Source of the DNA: Tulasnella sp. 424
Taxonomy: Eukaryota > Basidiomycota > Agaricomycetes > Cantharellales > Tulasnellaceae
NCBI GenBank assembly: GCA_019633425.1
Contig: WSUB01000067.1
Span: forward strand, 1 to 64,000
DNA: 64,000 nt
Direction of reading: 5' to 3'
The notes under the pieces were generated by a model, which made no database searches, had not been told where the DNA came from, and saw only the letters and a list, made by a program, of their open reading frames with translations. A program made the position numbers and the translations under genes. Shown piece by piece: positions 22,647 to 34,942 of the stretch (its first letter is position 1; every line of letters starts with the position of its first letter).

Positions 22647-25600
22647 ATGCAAGCATGGACCTTTCAATCGACTCGCAAAGCCTTTTCGAACTTTCTAGCG
22701 GAAATTGTAAGAAGCGAAAATATGTTTGATTGATAATGTACTGACGATTAGATATTAGTGGGCAAGGACCACTGTCAACACCAGCTCCCTAGTCTTCATC
22801 CTTCTCCTGCTATTTCTGTCTCCGGTGCAAATATTCCTTCAAATTTGGGCCCGCCAGTCAACCGCCGACGCCTTCAATCTCCTCTACGCCATTGATGACT
22901 ACTCAGACCTTCCTCTCGCCTTCGAAGTTTTGGTGCCCGGCGGACCCCTGCTTTCCTGCTTCGAGATCCCTCCAGCTGGCACTTCGTTCGAAACCTACTG
23001 CGATACCATCTGGAACAACGTCCTCGCAATAAACCAATCTTCCAGCTTTCAAGCCGTGGAGACAACTGTGGCAGCAGCAAAAGCTAGCACCGTGTTCGAC
23101 GATTATGTAGCGCTAGCTCGTCCAACTGGTCCACCGTCCGTCCTCGCGGGCAAAGAGCGGAAGAGACCAAATGGGAATGGGAAGTTTGGGTTCGGATTCC
23201 GTGGCGATCAGGATCGTCCTCGCCCCGGTGGTGGTCGGAAGCAAAATGGAATGGGCCAGGGCAATAATCGGGCAACTCCAACTCCATCAATCTCTCAAAC
23301 TAGCACGATAAATCAAGGCATGCTTTTTTCGAGTGGAATCGTCAGCCTTGCTGTGGGTTACAATCCCGAAACCATAGTAGGACAGCCCAACGAACCTACA
23401 GTCACTGCACCTTCCCCATTACCGACAGACACCTCGTCCAGCACCGCCTTCATCACAGTTGTCCTCACGGGCGACTCTGTCGTCAACGTTCCCACCCAAC
23501 TCCAACTGACGGCCAGCGCTCTCCCGATTGCCACCAGTGTAGATTCCATTTCCCAAAGCACGTCTTCCCTTCCGACAAGCATATCAACCCTCACAGAAGG
23601 ATCATCTCTTTCGACGGCTCTCCCTGTCCCTACAGACGGGAATGGACCACAGAATCTCAGCCAAGGAAAGGGCAAGCCGGGGTTTGGCCACAATGGGAGC
23701 GGGAGGAAAAAACCGACCGGAGTATCTACCTCAAGAATCAGACCTTCGCCCAGTTCCAATGGAACCAATAAAGGAGGCAAGAATCACTTTGGCACAGGCC
23801 GACCTTCGACGAGCTCTGGGGTCGGGAAGGGCAAGAATCCATTCCGATCAGGTGCTCCCCAAAGAAGACCAACAGTGAAAGCCAAACCTACCTCATTATT
23901 CCCCGCACCAAAGAAAGGGCTTGCGGCCGTCTTCAAGCCTCATGCAAAGAGGAAACCGTTTGTGACACGTCAAGCTCAGAACCAAACCTCTGGAGGATCA
24001 TCCCCGGACGCCGATGGAGACAATGATGGAGATGGCGCTGACGACGAAGACGATGATGTTGGCGACCAAGATCCGGACAACGACAATTACAACTATAGCT
24101 ATATCAATGCGACCTTCGTCGTACCATTCAACGGCAAGAATATCATACTCCAGCCTCAATTTGATCAAGCGCAGACCAACGGGAGCTCGTCTCGCCGCCC
24201 CCGCTTCCTCGGGATGACGTTGACAGGATTACATTCAGCTCCGTTCGGAACGGCGGATGTCACTTTTATTGCCGTACCCTGCATCCGTGGACTTGTCTGG
24301 GCTGAGCAATCCCTGGGCCACACTCTGAAGGAATGCTCGTTAGTCATGGGGTTCTGGGCGTGGATCGGCGTTGTTGGACTTCTCGCTGTGAGTTGTTGCT
24401 GAACGCCTGTCTTGACGTCGAGGCTCATCTCTGACCAATTTAAAATCTCCTTTTAGGTCTGGATTCAATCAATATCCCTGATGTGAGTAGAGCGACTGAA
24501 GACTACGCATCATCTGACCTCCATCTCCCTCTATAGGATCACATCGTTCATCGGCCTCCTCATCTCCCTGCTACTCTTGGTCTTTCAGCTCCTCGAAAAC
24601 CAATTCTTTGAACTCGAATATCAAAGAGCTGTGGTTAACGGGGTTTGCGGTGGAGTGGATGTCATCGAGACCTATCCGAATATGCGGCCAGACCTTCAAG
24701 TGAGCGCTGTCCGTATCAATTCACGCTACCTTTAATAACATTATCTGCGCCCTAGTTCGGAGCAATTGGAATCGCTTTCGTCAGTATGCTTCTTACAGGA
24801 GTATGTGCAAGGTTCCTTGTTCCGGTAAGTTTAGCGGGTCGTAAACCACATTGTGAGGGTCGGCTGAATGAAACTTTCTCTAGATCTTTGGCGCTGAGAT
24901 GCGGGCCAAGCTTGAAGGACTACCTGCTCTTAATCGACCATATCGTCTCATGATTACTCTCAAGGTCTTATTCGAGGTGGGTTGAATCTTACCATTGTGA
25001 TAAGGTATCGCAGGACTGAACAAGTTCGGGTTTAGCTCCTTTCGTTCATCATCCCTGCGACTGCTGTTATGTGGCTCGATTCTGTGTTCACCAGCCTTCC
25101 GTCGGCATTCTCCCAAGACAACGAACTCGAGGAGGCTCTGTTCTCCTCCTTCGCTGGGGTGAGTGACCATCTCCTAAGGATCTCTCGGACCCAGAAAAAG
25201 ATTTTAACCGGCTGCCTTATCCCTTAATAGTTCGTCATCCCCTGGCTGATGCTAGGCTACGAAGCGACGAGAAGGTCGCTCTGCCGAACCATGATCATCT
25301 TCATTGTCCTCACCTTGCCCATCTTGGCAGGATGGTCCGCGTTCTTTGTGGTCGATCTCTACCGCGTTTGGCTAGTCAGCTGGCAGTTCTTGGCCGTCCT
25401 TCCCGTGGTTGCGATTACTCTGACCACCGTTGTACTGGTGCTGGGAACCATATACCGACTTGACTTCAAGCGAGGTTTGCCACAACTCAGTACGTCCCTC
25501 GGCTTAGCATGCAACCGTGTGGTCTCACATTCGTTCTGTGTTTCAGTGGGCCACTGTGCACCGAAGGACGGTTCTCCCGTGATCACGACCACGCAACCAG

Positions 25601-26244
25601 ACCTTGAGCGGGCAGCTTCCGCTGGAGAGGAGAAGGTTCCTAATGTCGGTGTTCAGCCGAAAGTTCAATTTGATATTCCATCAACAGCCTCAGCCAAATC
25701 GGTGGAAGTTGAAGAAGGGCCGTCGACCGACGAAGGGGCAGTCAACGATACAGAACTTTGGACGCCTAAACGTGCTCGTGATGCAGCTCCATCGGCTTGG
25801 ACGCCCGGAAGGTTGAAAGGCATTTTCCGAAACAGTGGAAGCACCATGACTCGCGATCGCGCCCGACCTTCACGAACCTCAAGTGTCTTCGGTCCCGGTC
25901 CAGCTTCCATTGCATCCTTTTCGGGCAGCGGGACAGCACCGCCATCGAGCTACTTGGCATCCATCAAGAACCAGCCAACAAGCCCTCATTATACCGACTC
26001 CTCAGTTGACTTATCGGATCGTGGGCCGCGGCGAACACCCCGGAAGACTGGGCTACCAAATGCACCGCCGAGGCCGGCGCGACCGCCGCGTCTGAACCTA
26101 CTCCGCGACAGCGTTTGGACCGAGGAAAGCAGTAAAGAGAGTGACGCAGAAGCTGGCCCTGCTGCGAAGCAGGACGTTCGAACAGGGATAGGGCCTGAAG
26201 GTGGTCTTCGCGTTGCTGGAAGATTCGCTCTGGGGCTGAAGTAA
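22647..26244 (+). CDS. Large multi-pass membrane protein, function unknown
   Basis: Exons: 22647-22706, 22759-24387, 24457-24482, 24537-24699, 24756-24824, 24884-24976, 25036-25158, 25231-25489, 25547-26244; 1039 aa with consistent phases. A signal-anchor-like hydrophobic segment is near residue 30 (VFILLLLFLSPVQIFL). A long Ser/Thr/Pro/Gly-rich, low-complexity ectodomain-like region follows, with an acidic stretch (DADGDNDGDGADDEDDD). Then come six or more membrane segments (VMGFWAWIGVVGLLA; ITSFIGLLISLLLLVFQ; FGAIGIAFVSMLLTG; LLSFIIPATAVMW; MIIFIVLTLPILAGW; FLAVLPVVAITLTTVVLV). The C-terminal tail is basic, Ser/Pro-rich and probably cytosolic. I do not recognise the family; a plasma-membrane sensor or channel-like role would be guesswork. 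Confidence 0.8.
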
Positions 26245-26397
26245 GCTCGTTTCTGAAATCTCCCCTTTCTCTCATCCGTAATTTTTGTATTGCCGTATAT
26301 TTCGCTCCTTTTTTACTCGCCGTTGTTGTTTCCCAAACCCTCCTGTCATTTTCATTGTCAATATAGGCGTTTGTACACCCTGCCTCCAACGTTCCAA

Positions 26398-28450
26398 ATG
26401 CGTACATCTATGGCCAAGCAGCAACAAACTGTTCCAGCGTCGAACGCACGAAACCACCACCGCGTCGAGCCAATGCCTGCCTCCGTTGCAGAGGCTCTTC
26501 CGGGTCACCACATCTTGATATCATTTCTCGCGACTCAAAGCCAGATCTCGCTTACCCGACTCTATAGCAAGCCTTCAGCATGTCTCGCGCTCTTCAGGTC
26601 AGTGACGCTGCCAGACGAATTGACAACCAGACCAGTTGAACCGACCTCTGTCTCGGCTGCGTGTCTCGATGCCCCTTCATCCGCCCACAGACTGCTCAAA
26701 GCTCTAGAGAGGCAGATTGTTATGAACTACTTATGGCTGGAAGGCCCTGTGTCATCGAACACTATGGAAGTGTGGGTCACGAGAGAAGGCCGGACGTAAG
26801 TGTTAGTAGACCACAGCTGCGTGAACTTGCCATTCACTCTCGTTTAAAATTAGGTCCTATGAAGCTGCAATGAGGACTCTGAGCTCCTTACAGATTATTC
26901 CGGCTTCCAAACCTGGCTCAAACATGCTACAGCTTGCTCCCTCATTCAAAAAGAACTTCCGGTTAGCTTTGACGGGCGGAGGAGATCACATGAGTTTTGG
27001 AGTACCTTCTGAAAAGGATCCAGCTGGGGGTGTAACTGTCGAAATGCTGGATCGTTATGCTGCCAACTGTTGGGAGGTTAGTGCCAATTCACACCAAACC
27101 TCCGCTTTTGGAAAGGGATCGCTTGACATGATCCCCTTGAAATGCCCAGTCTATATTGCACTTCATGGTGTCATCTGGTACAGACGGCCGAGCCTCAAGA
27201 CCAACTAAGGGTATTCTGTACCTCCTTGACCGGAGCGGGCTTATGGCGTGAGTCCCTTCACTTGATCCGGTAACCACATCCTAAGCTCATATCATTCCAA
27301 TTGACTTAGCGGTCAAGGCGCTCCTAAAATCACGTCTCAAGGATTTCAATTCCTTCTGACGTCGCCTCACGCCCAGCTATGGACGTTGCTTCTACAGTAT
27401 CTTGCCATCACGAATGTGAGTTACGGAGTGGCCGAGCGCCTAGGGCGCATGCTGAGAGTCATTAGGAACGAAATATCGACATGATGGAAGTGATTCAATT
27501 CCTGTTTATGCTGTCAACCATGCAGTTGGGCCAGGTAAACGTACCTTGCCTTTGAATCCAACCCCGACCTGGCTAACGGACCGTCCGAACTTAGGAATAC
27601 TCCACTGAACTATTTTCCACGACCCATCACAGTGTCCTGGAAGATCTCATAGATTATGGTCTCGTCTACAAGCGAAATCCGAATAGAATTTACCCCACTC
27701 GGCTTGCTACCACACTCACGTCTGCGTCACCCATCACAACGTCCCCCTCCGCTGGCTCCTCCCAGGCCCAGACCGACATGAACACTGGTGGAAATAGTAC
27801 TGTAGCAACTGCAGGGGGAGGCTTTATCATTTTGGAGACAAACTATCGGCTCTATGCTTACACTGGTGAGCACATCGCTTTGATGCACGAATGGGCACTT
27901 TTTTGGCATTCCCTTACAACGCCTGAGCAGAGAATCCGCTTCAAATCGCCATCCTCAACTTGTTCGTCAGCCTCCGCGGCCGATTTTCGAATCTCGTAAC
28001 TGGCTCTATCACTCGAGAAAGTGTTCGAAAAGCCCTGGACAACGGGATCACGGCGGACCAGATCATCAGCTATCTTCTCACGCACGCTCATCCCCAAATG
28101 CACAAAAATGTAAGGCCTATTTCTCTCTCGAACAAAGTTTCCTTTCCTTGCTAACGTTTAGCTGACACTCTTGTTTGCAATCTCAGAACCCTCTCCTGCC
28201 AATCACGGTCCAAGATCAAATACGTCTCTGGGAACAGGAGAAGAACCGAGTTCAGATTGCTGAAGGGTATCTCTGGAAAGAGTTTACAGCTTCGACTGAT
28301 TACAACCTCGTTCTGGATCATGCCAAGAGCACCAGCAGTGTCGTGTGGGAGAATGAGGGAGCGAGGATGTTCTTCGTAACTCCGGCAGGGCATATAAGCT
28401 GCCGAGACTTTGTGAACCAAAGGATGAGGGAGGGCGGGGGCTTTGCCTAA
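26398..28450 (+). CDS. TFB2: TFIIH core subunit Tfb2 (p52 homologue)
   Basis: Structural subunit of TFIIH that anchors and stimulates the XPB/Ssl2 helicase in transcription initiation and nucleotide excision repair. Exons: 26398-26795, 26854-27076, 27150-27247, 27310-27415, 27466-27534, 27595-27865, 27931-28109, 28187-28450; 535 aa. Family motifs: [117 protein letters not shown] and the C-terminal [20 protein letters not shown]. The start could instead be the second ATG at 26410. An insertion ([12 protein letters not shown]...) before the FIILETNYR motif is low-complexity. Confidence 0.93.
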
Positions 28451-28644
28451 TAGATAACGGTGGGGATAGCATTGCAACACTTTCGCCATCGGCGTGGTAC
28501 TAATGATGTCCTTCCCTCATTGAGGGCTTCAGGTTGGCAGATGAAGCCAGGATGACAACAGTGCCCATACTCTGCAGCATACGATAATCCAAGCTAATGC
28601 ATGCTCCCAAGGTAAATCTCATAACTAGGCTAGACGACCAATAA

Positions 28645-30082
28645 CTAGAGGATAAAGGGTATCATGACCCATCTCTTAGGGTAGTCCTTGCCAAATTCTT
28701 TCTTGTAATTCTTGTGCTTCTTGATCGCCCAGAGAATCATTTGACCGGTGCTAACAGCGAGAAAGATTGCCACTATGAACCGCAGTTATGGTTTCAGCAC
28801 GAGATCTTTGCGGAAGGGTCGATGAATAGTTCGTACCTGCAGGGTCTAGAGTCATAGCTAAGACGGAGCACCATGCCAAGGTCTCGAAAGTGTAGTTGGG
28901 GCAAGAAATCCAGTTGAAGCCGTATCCGTATGGAATGGCACGTGTACGAGTACCTGCTGGGCGAAGGTTACGAAGAGTGATATGGCAGATGAGATTCGAA
29001 AGTTCGGCGAACTGTTGGGTTTCAAAGATCGGGGAGAAGCACGGACGGTCAGAGAGAAACCCAAAACAAATGTGGATCGAAAAACATACAGCCCAGACTG
29101 CGGTGAGCCCCTTCAAGTATCCTGCATTATCTCGAAGTGTTCCACTGAGTTTTGAAGCGGAGTACCATGGTCCGAAGGTCGATCCGGAGAGGAACAAGCC
29201 TGGTTATACAGAAAGCTCAGTCGGACGAATTCCGACCAGTGAGTCTTAAATAACCCACCGCTAAGAAACCAATAGTGCGCAGAGCTAGCAAGAGTACACG
29301 TGTCAATGTCAATTACCGAATCTGCTGCATGATACCGGACACCGACTTCTTAATGATGTTGAACGCTGGCATTGTGGCATGCGAGAAACGGTGGACACTG
29401 CGGACCGCTCGTAGTTAGCGGATTACTTTATTAGCACAGGTGTTTCTCAACTCACAATACGGTTTCGAATTCGCGTTTCAAGTAATGAAGCATGACCAAA
29501 CCATACACCAATCTACAACGACGGATGAGCGTGGTTAAGCCAGACATTCGTCGAGAGCATAGCTTTAGCCTCACGTTTGCATTTCTGAATGCTTGAAAGT
29601 ACCCTTGCCATATATTTGAGGGAAATGATAGAATAACGGCGCGATAAGCAAGGGGCCGAGCTAGCAAGGAGGATGGATGGATGGTGAGCTCAGCAGACAT
29701 GCGAAAAGCCAACAGAACGAAATTGTGAACGTACATATTCCACGATAAAGACGGTTCTCCAACTTATTTGTGGACCGAGGTCCTTAAGATATAGCGTGAC
29801 ATTATCGGGCAGGCTACCAACTGTGCGGTCTTCGTCCAAAACCTCCTTGGACTCGAGAGCAAGTCGTTGACGCGTGACGGGGAGCTATACGCAAAGCTCG
29901 GGTCAGCCCTTAGCAAACCAAGAGATTGAAAGGGTGGGGCCACGAACGCGAGGAAAATGTCTGTTAATGTCTTTTTTGACGTCAGCAATCGTGTCGGTTG
30001 GCTTGAAGGTCAAGGACATAGGAAGAGCTTTGGCGGTCGGGATCTTCTTCCCATTAGCGTACTCAATTTTGACTGTAGGCAT
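28645..30082 (-). CDS. TSC13: Very-long-chain trans-2-enoyl-CoA reductase (TSC13)
   Basis: ER membrane enzyme for the last reduction of very-long-chain fatty acid elongation. The N-terminal ubiquitin-like segment (MPTVKIEYANGKKI; DTIADVKKDINRHFPR) joins LPVTRQRLALESKEVL and LKDLGPQISWRTVFIVEY. Then come YLKREFETV, HRFSHATMPAFNIIKKS, the steroid 5-alpha-reductase-type region GYGFNWISCPNYTFETLAW, and the end MILWAIKKHKNYKKEFGKDY...PFIL with stop at 28645-28647. About nine short exons; internal boundaries are partly tentative, mainly around 29150-29450. It lies downstream of a tRNA-Ser gene on the same strand. Confidence 0.92.
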
Positions 30083-30241
30083 CGTGCAGAGAAAGGTATA
30101 TGTGTTTCGTGGTTGTTGGTCGTGGGTGAGCAGGAGCAAGGGATGAGGTCGAAAAAGTGCGGTCCAAAATACAACAGGGTCTTGCGGGCACCGGGAGAAA
30201 GCTTCCGCGTAGCCGGGACGCTAACGCTGACGAACAAAAAG

Positions 30242-30334
30242 CGACACCTACAGGATTTGAACCTATGCGGAGAAACTCCAGCAGATTGCAATGTGCATTC
30301 GAGTCTGCCGCCTTAACCACTCGGCCAAAGTGTC
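30242..30334 (-). tRNA. tRNA-Ser(CGA) with an 11-nt intron
   Basis: Minus strand: acceptor GACACTT pairs with AGGTGTC, discriminator G. D arm GGCCGAGTGGTTAAGGC, anticodon stem GCAGA/TCTGC, loop CT-CGA-A with intron TGCACATTGCA one base 3' of the anticodon. The long variable arm GGAG-TTTC-TCC and T arm ATAGG-TTCAAAT-CCTGT complete the cloverleaf. The long variable arm with CGA anticodon indicates serine. Confidence 0.93.
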
Positions 30335-30716
30335 CTCGCTGGTTGATGCCTTGGTGTTTAATATATAACACACAAAGACGGGATGGCCTGCGGCCATATT
30401 CTCGAGGAAAACAAAGGGCTGAAACCGAGCAAAAATTGCCATACCAGGCAAATCTTTCATTCCTGTTCTTCGTCTGTTTCAGCCCCAAAACAGGTCTGTT
30501 GACGGACCCGTTCTTCGGCATTGAGGACAGACGCCCAGGCACCGCAAGGGATTTTAGATTCAACTGCAATGTCCGCCAAGCCAGCAGCATGCGGTACGCA
30601 ACTCACTAGGCCGCCTCTCTTCTCCTCCCATTCGAAGCGGTCCCCATCTTCAAGCGCACACTTTCCGTGGAAGCCAAGCTAACCTCAAATAACTCTCTGA
30701 ACCAAAAATATCCCAA
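30335..30716. other. Intergenic: upstream of tRNA-Ser and GT90 gene 1
   Basis: No gene recognised; promoter of the plus-strand glycosyltransferase and 5' flank of the tRNA. Confidence 0.5.
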
Positions 30717-33069
30717 ATGGCATTGAGGGCCACATCACGTCGATCGTGGCGACGCTCCGCACGCGTTCTCGTTTTCGTCCCTCTCGCCCTCTTCTCCCTT
30801 TACTATTTCACCCAATCACACAGTTATCAACTCAAAGCTGGGGCGGATCGCGAGCCCGACCCTCTGGCACTGACACGTCCTACAATTCGAAAACCAAAGC
30901 CGCCAAAACCTCAACACAAATGGACGGAGCTTTGGGAGGCTAAATCCGACGGCAAACTCGTCGTTCCAATTGATGAGAAAGGAAATGCCATTTCAAAAAT
31001 TGGGTTTACTAGACACCCTCTTCTCGACCTTGTTGAAGAGGCTGAGAGGAAATGGAATGCGACCCTGCAGCGGTGCGCAGAATTTTTGACAGTTCAAAGG
31101 TGTGCATCTCCTGACTGCTTCCCTGCAGACAGAGCAAATCCCTGGAAGAAGCCGTGCGTGAATATGAGCGCCGGTATGGTCGCCTTCCCCCGAAAGGGTT
31201 TGACGACTGGTACAGGTTTGCTACTGGGCGGGGCGTCATCCTGATCGACGAGGTGGGTTTATTAACTCAGCGATTATCGTCTTCTAACCTCATTCCGGCC
31301 GTTTACGATAGTTTGATAGAATCGACGCAGATATTGAACCGTTCCACGCCTTGGCACCGAAACACATCGCTGAACGTCTTGCCCGCGCCGCAAAACGACC
31401 CGACACGTTTCATATCAACATCGAGGATGGACTGGCTGACGTTCCTGCTGTGGATGATTATGAGAAGCAGTTCAAGGCTCGAGACATGGTTGACCTGATC
31501 TCAGATTTTGCTGAGTTCTTGCCCAATATGGATATTCATGCCAGCATACACGATATGGGCCCCAATATCTTAGGTGACGACTTCAGGGCAGAGGTTAAGC
31601 AGTTGTTAAGACAAAGAGAGTGTGAGTGGGAGCATCGCGGATCTCCGACTGGATGGGCACCAACTCTCTTATTTTCCCTGGACGTTAGACATCACCACAA
31701 AGGACCTTGCGCGATCCGAGTCCAAAGGCAGGAATAAACGGCCTAGTGTCACGAAGGTCTGTCTGGACGACGCTCCAGCTGTCCTTTTGGAACAAGGGCT
31801 CCTCTCGGAACAAGATGTCCTCTCACCCGCACCGCCTGACGATACCTGTAAGGGCAATTCTCTGCACTGAGGCTTGTACTTCCCTCCTTACCTCTTCCGA
31901 CACCTTCTTTCCTTCAAGTCGAGTTTATCTACTCCCATCCCAAAACATTCAACTTCTGCCAAAACCCATCCATCCTCTCCCAGAACGGAATCTTCTCCAT
32001 CCGGCACGCGCACGACAGTCATGTCATCCCCCTATTCGTCCAATGCAAGCTCCAACAGGGTGGAGACATCCAGTATCCCTCCTTGGTTCAGTGGCAAGAA
32101 CCACGTGCACCCGAGACATTGATACCCTGGCGCGAGCGACCGAACAACAAGTTGTTTTGGAGGGGTAGGATGACGGGAGCGCATTACAACAAGCAGTATG
32201 GGTGGAGACATACTCATCGATTTAGGTTGCACGAGTTGGCGTGGAATGAGACGTTTGCAGATGACGAAGTGGCGGTCCTTGTGGAAGGTGATGCCAAAAC
32301 GGAAAAGGGGCTGAAGAGGAAGGTGTTCAGGAGGAAAGCGTTGAATGACGCGCTACTGGATGTTGGACTGGTCGGGTGTGTGTTTCATCCTGGTTTGGAG
32401 GCCAACCTGATGGCTAACAACTGCTTGTGGGTCGGGCTTCGTAATCTTCGCTGCAGCGATGTCTTTCAGTGCGACGAAAAGGATGGAACTTGTGATGAAA
32501 TAAGGAGGTCCATCAAGCTGCTTGAACCCGTTTATGGAGCTGGAGGACTCGCTAAGTATGCTCTTGACGTCGGTACGTTTGAATAATCGTCCCCACTGTT
32601 TCCATGCGTTACTGAATATTTTGGGCGATGCCATTAGATGGTAACGGCTGGTCAGGCCGATATCAGAGTTTACTCGCCTCGGGAAGCGTCGTCCTTAAGG
32701 CAACAGTATTCCCAGAGTGGATATCAGACTGGCTAATTCCCTATTATCACTTCATTGTGCGTCGTCTTCACCATCCTGGGGATCCTCTCATCGCTCACTC
32801 TCGACTTGTTTCAGCCAATTCAACATGATTACTCCGACCTCTACTCTGTCATGGCATTCCTCGTTGGCTATCCAACGACCTCGCCTGACGGCAAGACTGT
32901 GCTCACCGGCGGCCACGAACATATCGCTGAACAAATTGCTCAGCATGCCCAGGATGCGAGTCGTTCCCTATGGAGGTGGGAGGATATGCAGACTTACATG
33001 TTCAGGCTGTTGCTTGAGTACGCGCGAGTGATGAGTGTCGATCGTGAGGCGATGACATACAAGCCCTAA
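30717..33069 (+). CDS. CAP10-type glycosyltransferase family 90 protein, copy 1
   Basis: Exons: 30717-31072, 31129-31252, 31312-31621, 31689-31847, 31919-32375, 32457-32572, 32638-32756, 32815-33069; 631 aa. Type II membrane topology: basic N-terminus RRSWRRSAR then a hydrophobic anchor VLVFVPLALFSLYYF. CAP10/GT90 motifs: YERRYGRLPPKGFDDWY, ILIDEFDRIDADIEPF, FHINIEDG, FEFIYSHPKTFNFC, NKLFWRGRMTGAHYNKQ, WRHTHRFRLHELA, GNGWSGRYQSLLASGSVVLK, EWISDWLIPYYHF, SRSLWRWEDMQTYMFRLLLEY. Basidiomycete CAP10 relatives act in the Golgi on capsule or cell-wall glycans, often as xylosyltransferases; the specificity here is unknown. Paralogous to 38383-40758. Confidence 0.92.
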
Positions 33070-33484
33070 TGATGGGAGAAGTTATGGTGAAGGCTAATCC
33101 GGACGACCGAAATCTTGGAGTGTTTTTAAATCTCCTAGACCAGCTATATTGCTGCTAAACCTACACTATTTTACCGCTGTCTAGTTGCATACATCTTGTA
33201 AGTTATCATATCGGGTCTTTGCAGAACACTTTCTATCTAGGCCATAGTTGGCGGTACATTAGGCTATCGCCGCGGGAGTTATTCGGTGACCTCATAAACA
33301 AGACGGGACATCAAGACTAGGATATATGAAACAAAGCTGCCAGAACCAATTCAATCTTGACGTCTACCCCAAGAGGAAGCAGAAATACCGGTGACTCGCC
33401 AATCACTGCCGTTGCAGGGCCTGGGGCGACGTTTCCTAACGTGATCCCAAGAGAGGACTGACGAAGCAAAGGGCAAGGACTCGC
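33070..33484. other. Convergent intergenic region
   Basis: 3' flanks of GT90 copy 1 and of the minus-strand gene ending at 33485. Nothing else seen. Confidence 0.6.
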
Positions 33485-34942
33485 CTACAGCGGAGAACTT
33501 GGGGACGAAGGGAAGTAAGGGTTGAAATGGCCATTACGGGAATCGTCGATCCCTGAGGACGACATAGCAATTGGCTCTGCCTTTAGGATGCCCGCGACTG
33601 CAGCGGTGGCAGGAGATAGCGGTCGAGGGATGAACCATGACGGAGGAAGGACACCGTTCCTATCCCGCGGGGAATGTTGGCTTCCCATAGCAGGGATCAT
33701 GTCCAAAGGAACGCGCCTTAGCTCAAGTCCCGATGGACTTGATGCAAAAGGCGATGGAAGGGGTGAACTGGGCCCACGGCGCCGAGGGGAAGGCGTGCCA
33801 GTGAGACGAGGATAATGGTTGATCAGCGAGGTGCGGGGAGTGGACGAGCGTTGGGTCGGTGAAGAGCCAACCGGGAGGAGACCAGGCGGTGTTTTGATAG
33901 GTGGTACGATCAAATGGTGAGCGCTGAGCTGACGGGTGATTTGGGGGCAGCGAGAAAGGGGTTGAACGGGTTTCGGCAGAGGAATGAGGGTAGGGGTCAA
34001 TACTGAGGAAGAAGAGGAAGAAGATGGTGGAAGACGTTTAGATGTGGACGTGGATCGGGTGATTGTCGTGAGGGCAGCGAGCAGGCAAGGAGCGGCAGGG
34101 TTCTCAACTGAGTGAGAAGGTTGGGATAGGAGGCAGTGCTGCTGCTCCGAGCCAATGAATTTAGGCGCAGGGAGTTCGAGCGGGGATAGGACATCCAGGT
34201 CGCCGGGGGCCGAGGCCTTCGGAGAGATGGTAGGGCGTGGAGGTAGAGGGATGTCGAAAGAAACTGGCTCATTGGGTTCCGAGGGAGTGCGGGTAGGCGG
34301 AGAGGGAAGAGAAAGAGTGACACTGGTATGTAGTAGAGATCCAACTACAGCGGTCGAGCGCTCTAGAGAGGGCAAAGTTTGGTCGGCGGGAGCGATGAGG
34401 GGAGACGAAGCTAGAGTCCTCGAAGTGGCCGTGGGTGTCCAAGAATTTGAGCCTGTTCTGGGAGCCGGAGAGGCGGGACGACTATTTTTCGGTGTAGTTC
34501 TCGGACTTCCGGCGCTTGGGCTGCCTCGGGGAGAAGGACTCCTACTGTTACCACTTGCTCGACGCCGGAACCATATTGGACCATCTGGAGCTGGGAATGC
34601 TTTCTTGAATTTCAGCTTTTCAGCTGTAATTTTGTTCGTTTCCCCTTCAGCAACGTATCCTGGGTCATCGCAGATCTCGGGGGTTGAGCGAGCGGTGATA
34701 TTCTCCCGGGCGATCAGACTGAGGGCGCTCGTGGCCTGCACGATGTTGACGACTGGTTTATTGTTCGATGATGAACCAGAAGTGAGTCGGACGGGAGAAT
34801 CTGGGGGTGTCTCCGTCTCCGTCTCCGTAGGACAGTCTGTTTCTGAATACTCCGCGTCAAAGACTGGAGCGGTGCGGTTGTCAATGTGGTAGGAGGGGTT
34901 CACAGGTCGGTCGTAGGATGTTGCTGAGAGAGTGGAGAGCAT
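33485..34942 (-). CDS. Ser/Pro/Thr-rich low-complexity protein, unknown
   Basis: Single uninterrupted frame of 485 aa from ATG 34942, starting MLSTLSATSYDRPVNPSY. It is almost entirely Ser, Pro, Thr and Arg-rich and is predicted disordered. It has a T-E repeat (TETETETPPDSP), an N-terminal KFKKAFPAPDGPIWFRRR block that looks conserved in style, and several SP/TP sites typical of kinase targets. No domain recognised. Its length and lack of stops in biased sequence support coding, but a long purine-rich frame on the other strand (34155-34892) also exists and was rejected. Confidence 0.65.
   Translation of the reverse strand: MLSTLSATSYDRPVNPSYHIDNRTAPVFDAEYSETDCPTETETETPPDSPVRLTSGSSSNNKPVVNIVQATSALSLIARENITARSTPEICDDPGYVAEGETNKITAEKLKFKKAFPAPDGPIWFRRRASGNSRSPSPRGSPSAGSPRTTPKNSRPASPAPRTGSNSWTPTATSRTLASSPLIAPADQTLPSLERSTAVVGSLLHTSVTLSLPSPPTRTPSEPNEPVSFDIPLPPRPTISPKASAPGDLDVLSPLELPAPKFIGSEQQHCLLSQPSHSVENPAAPCLLAALTTITRSTSTSKRLPPSSSSSSSVLTPTLIPLPKPVQPLSRCPQITRQLSAHHLIVPPIKTPPGLLPVGSSPTQRSSTPRTSLINHYPRLTGTPSPRRRGPSSPLPSPFASSPSGLELRRVPLDMIPAMGSQHSPRDRNGVLPPSWFIPRPLSPATAAVAGILKAEPIAMSSSGIDDSRNGHFNPYFPSSPSSPL

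Noticed and set aside
22094..22648. Overlapping 184-aa and 163-aa frames between MED25 and the membrane protein
   Set aside because: No domain, low-quality composition and mutual overlap; more likely divergent promoter and leader.
27420..27465. tRNA-like bases (GGAGTGGCCGAGCGCC) in a Tfb2 intron
   Set aside because: No acceptor stem, anticodon arm or T arm can be formed; chance resemblance to a D arm.
34155..34892. 245-aa plus-strand frame opposite the low-complexity protein
   Set aside because: Gly/Glu/Arg-biased complement of the Ser/Pro-rich minus-strand gene; the minus frame is longer and begins with a proper ATG.
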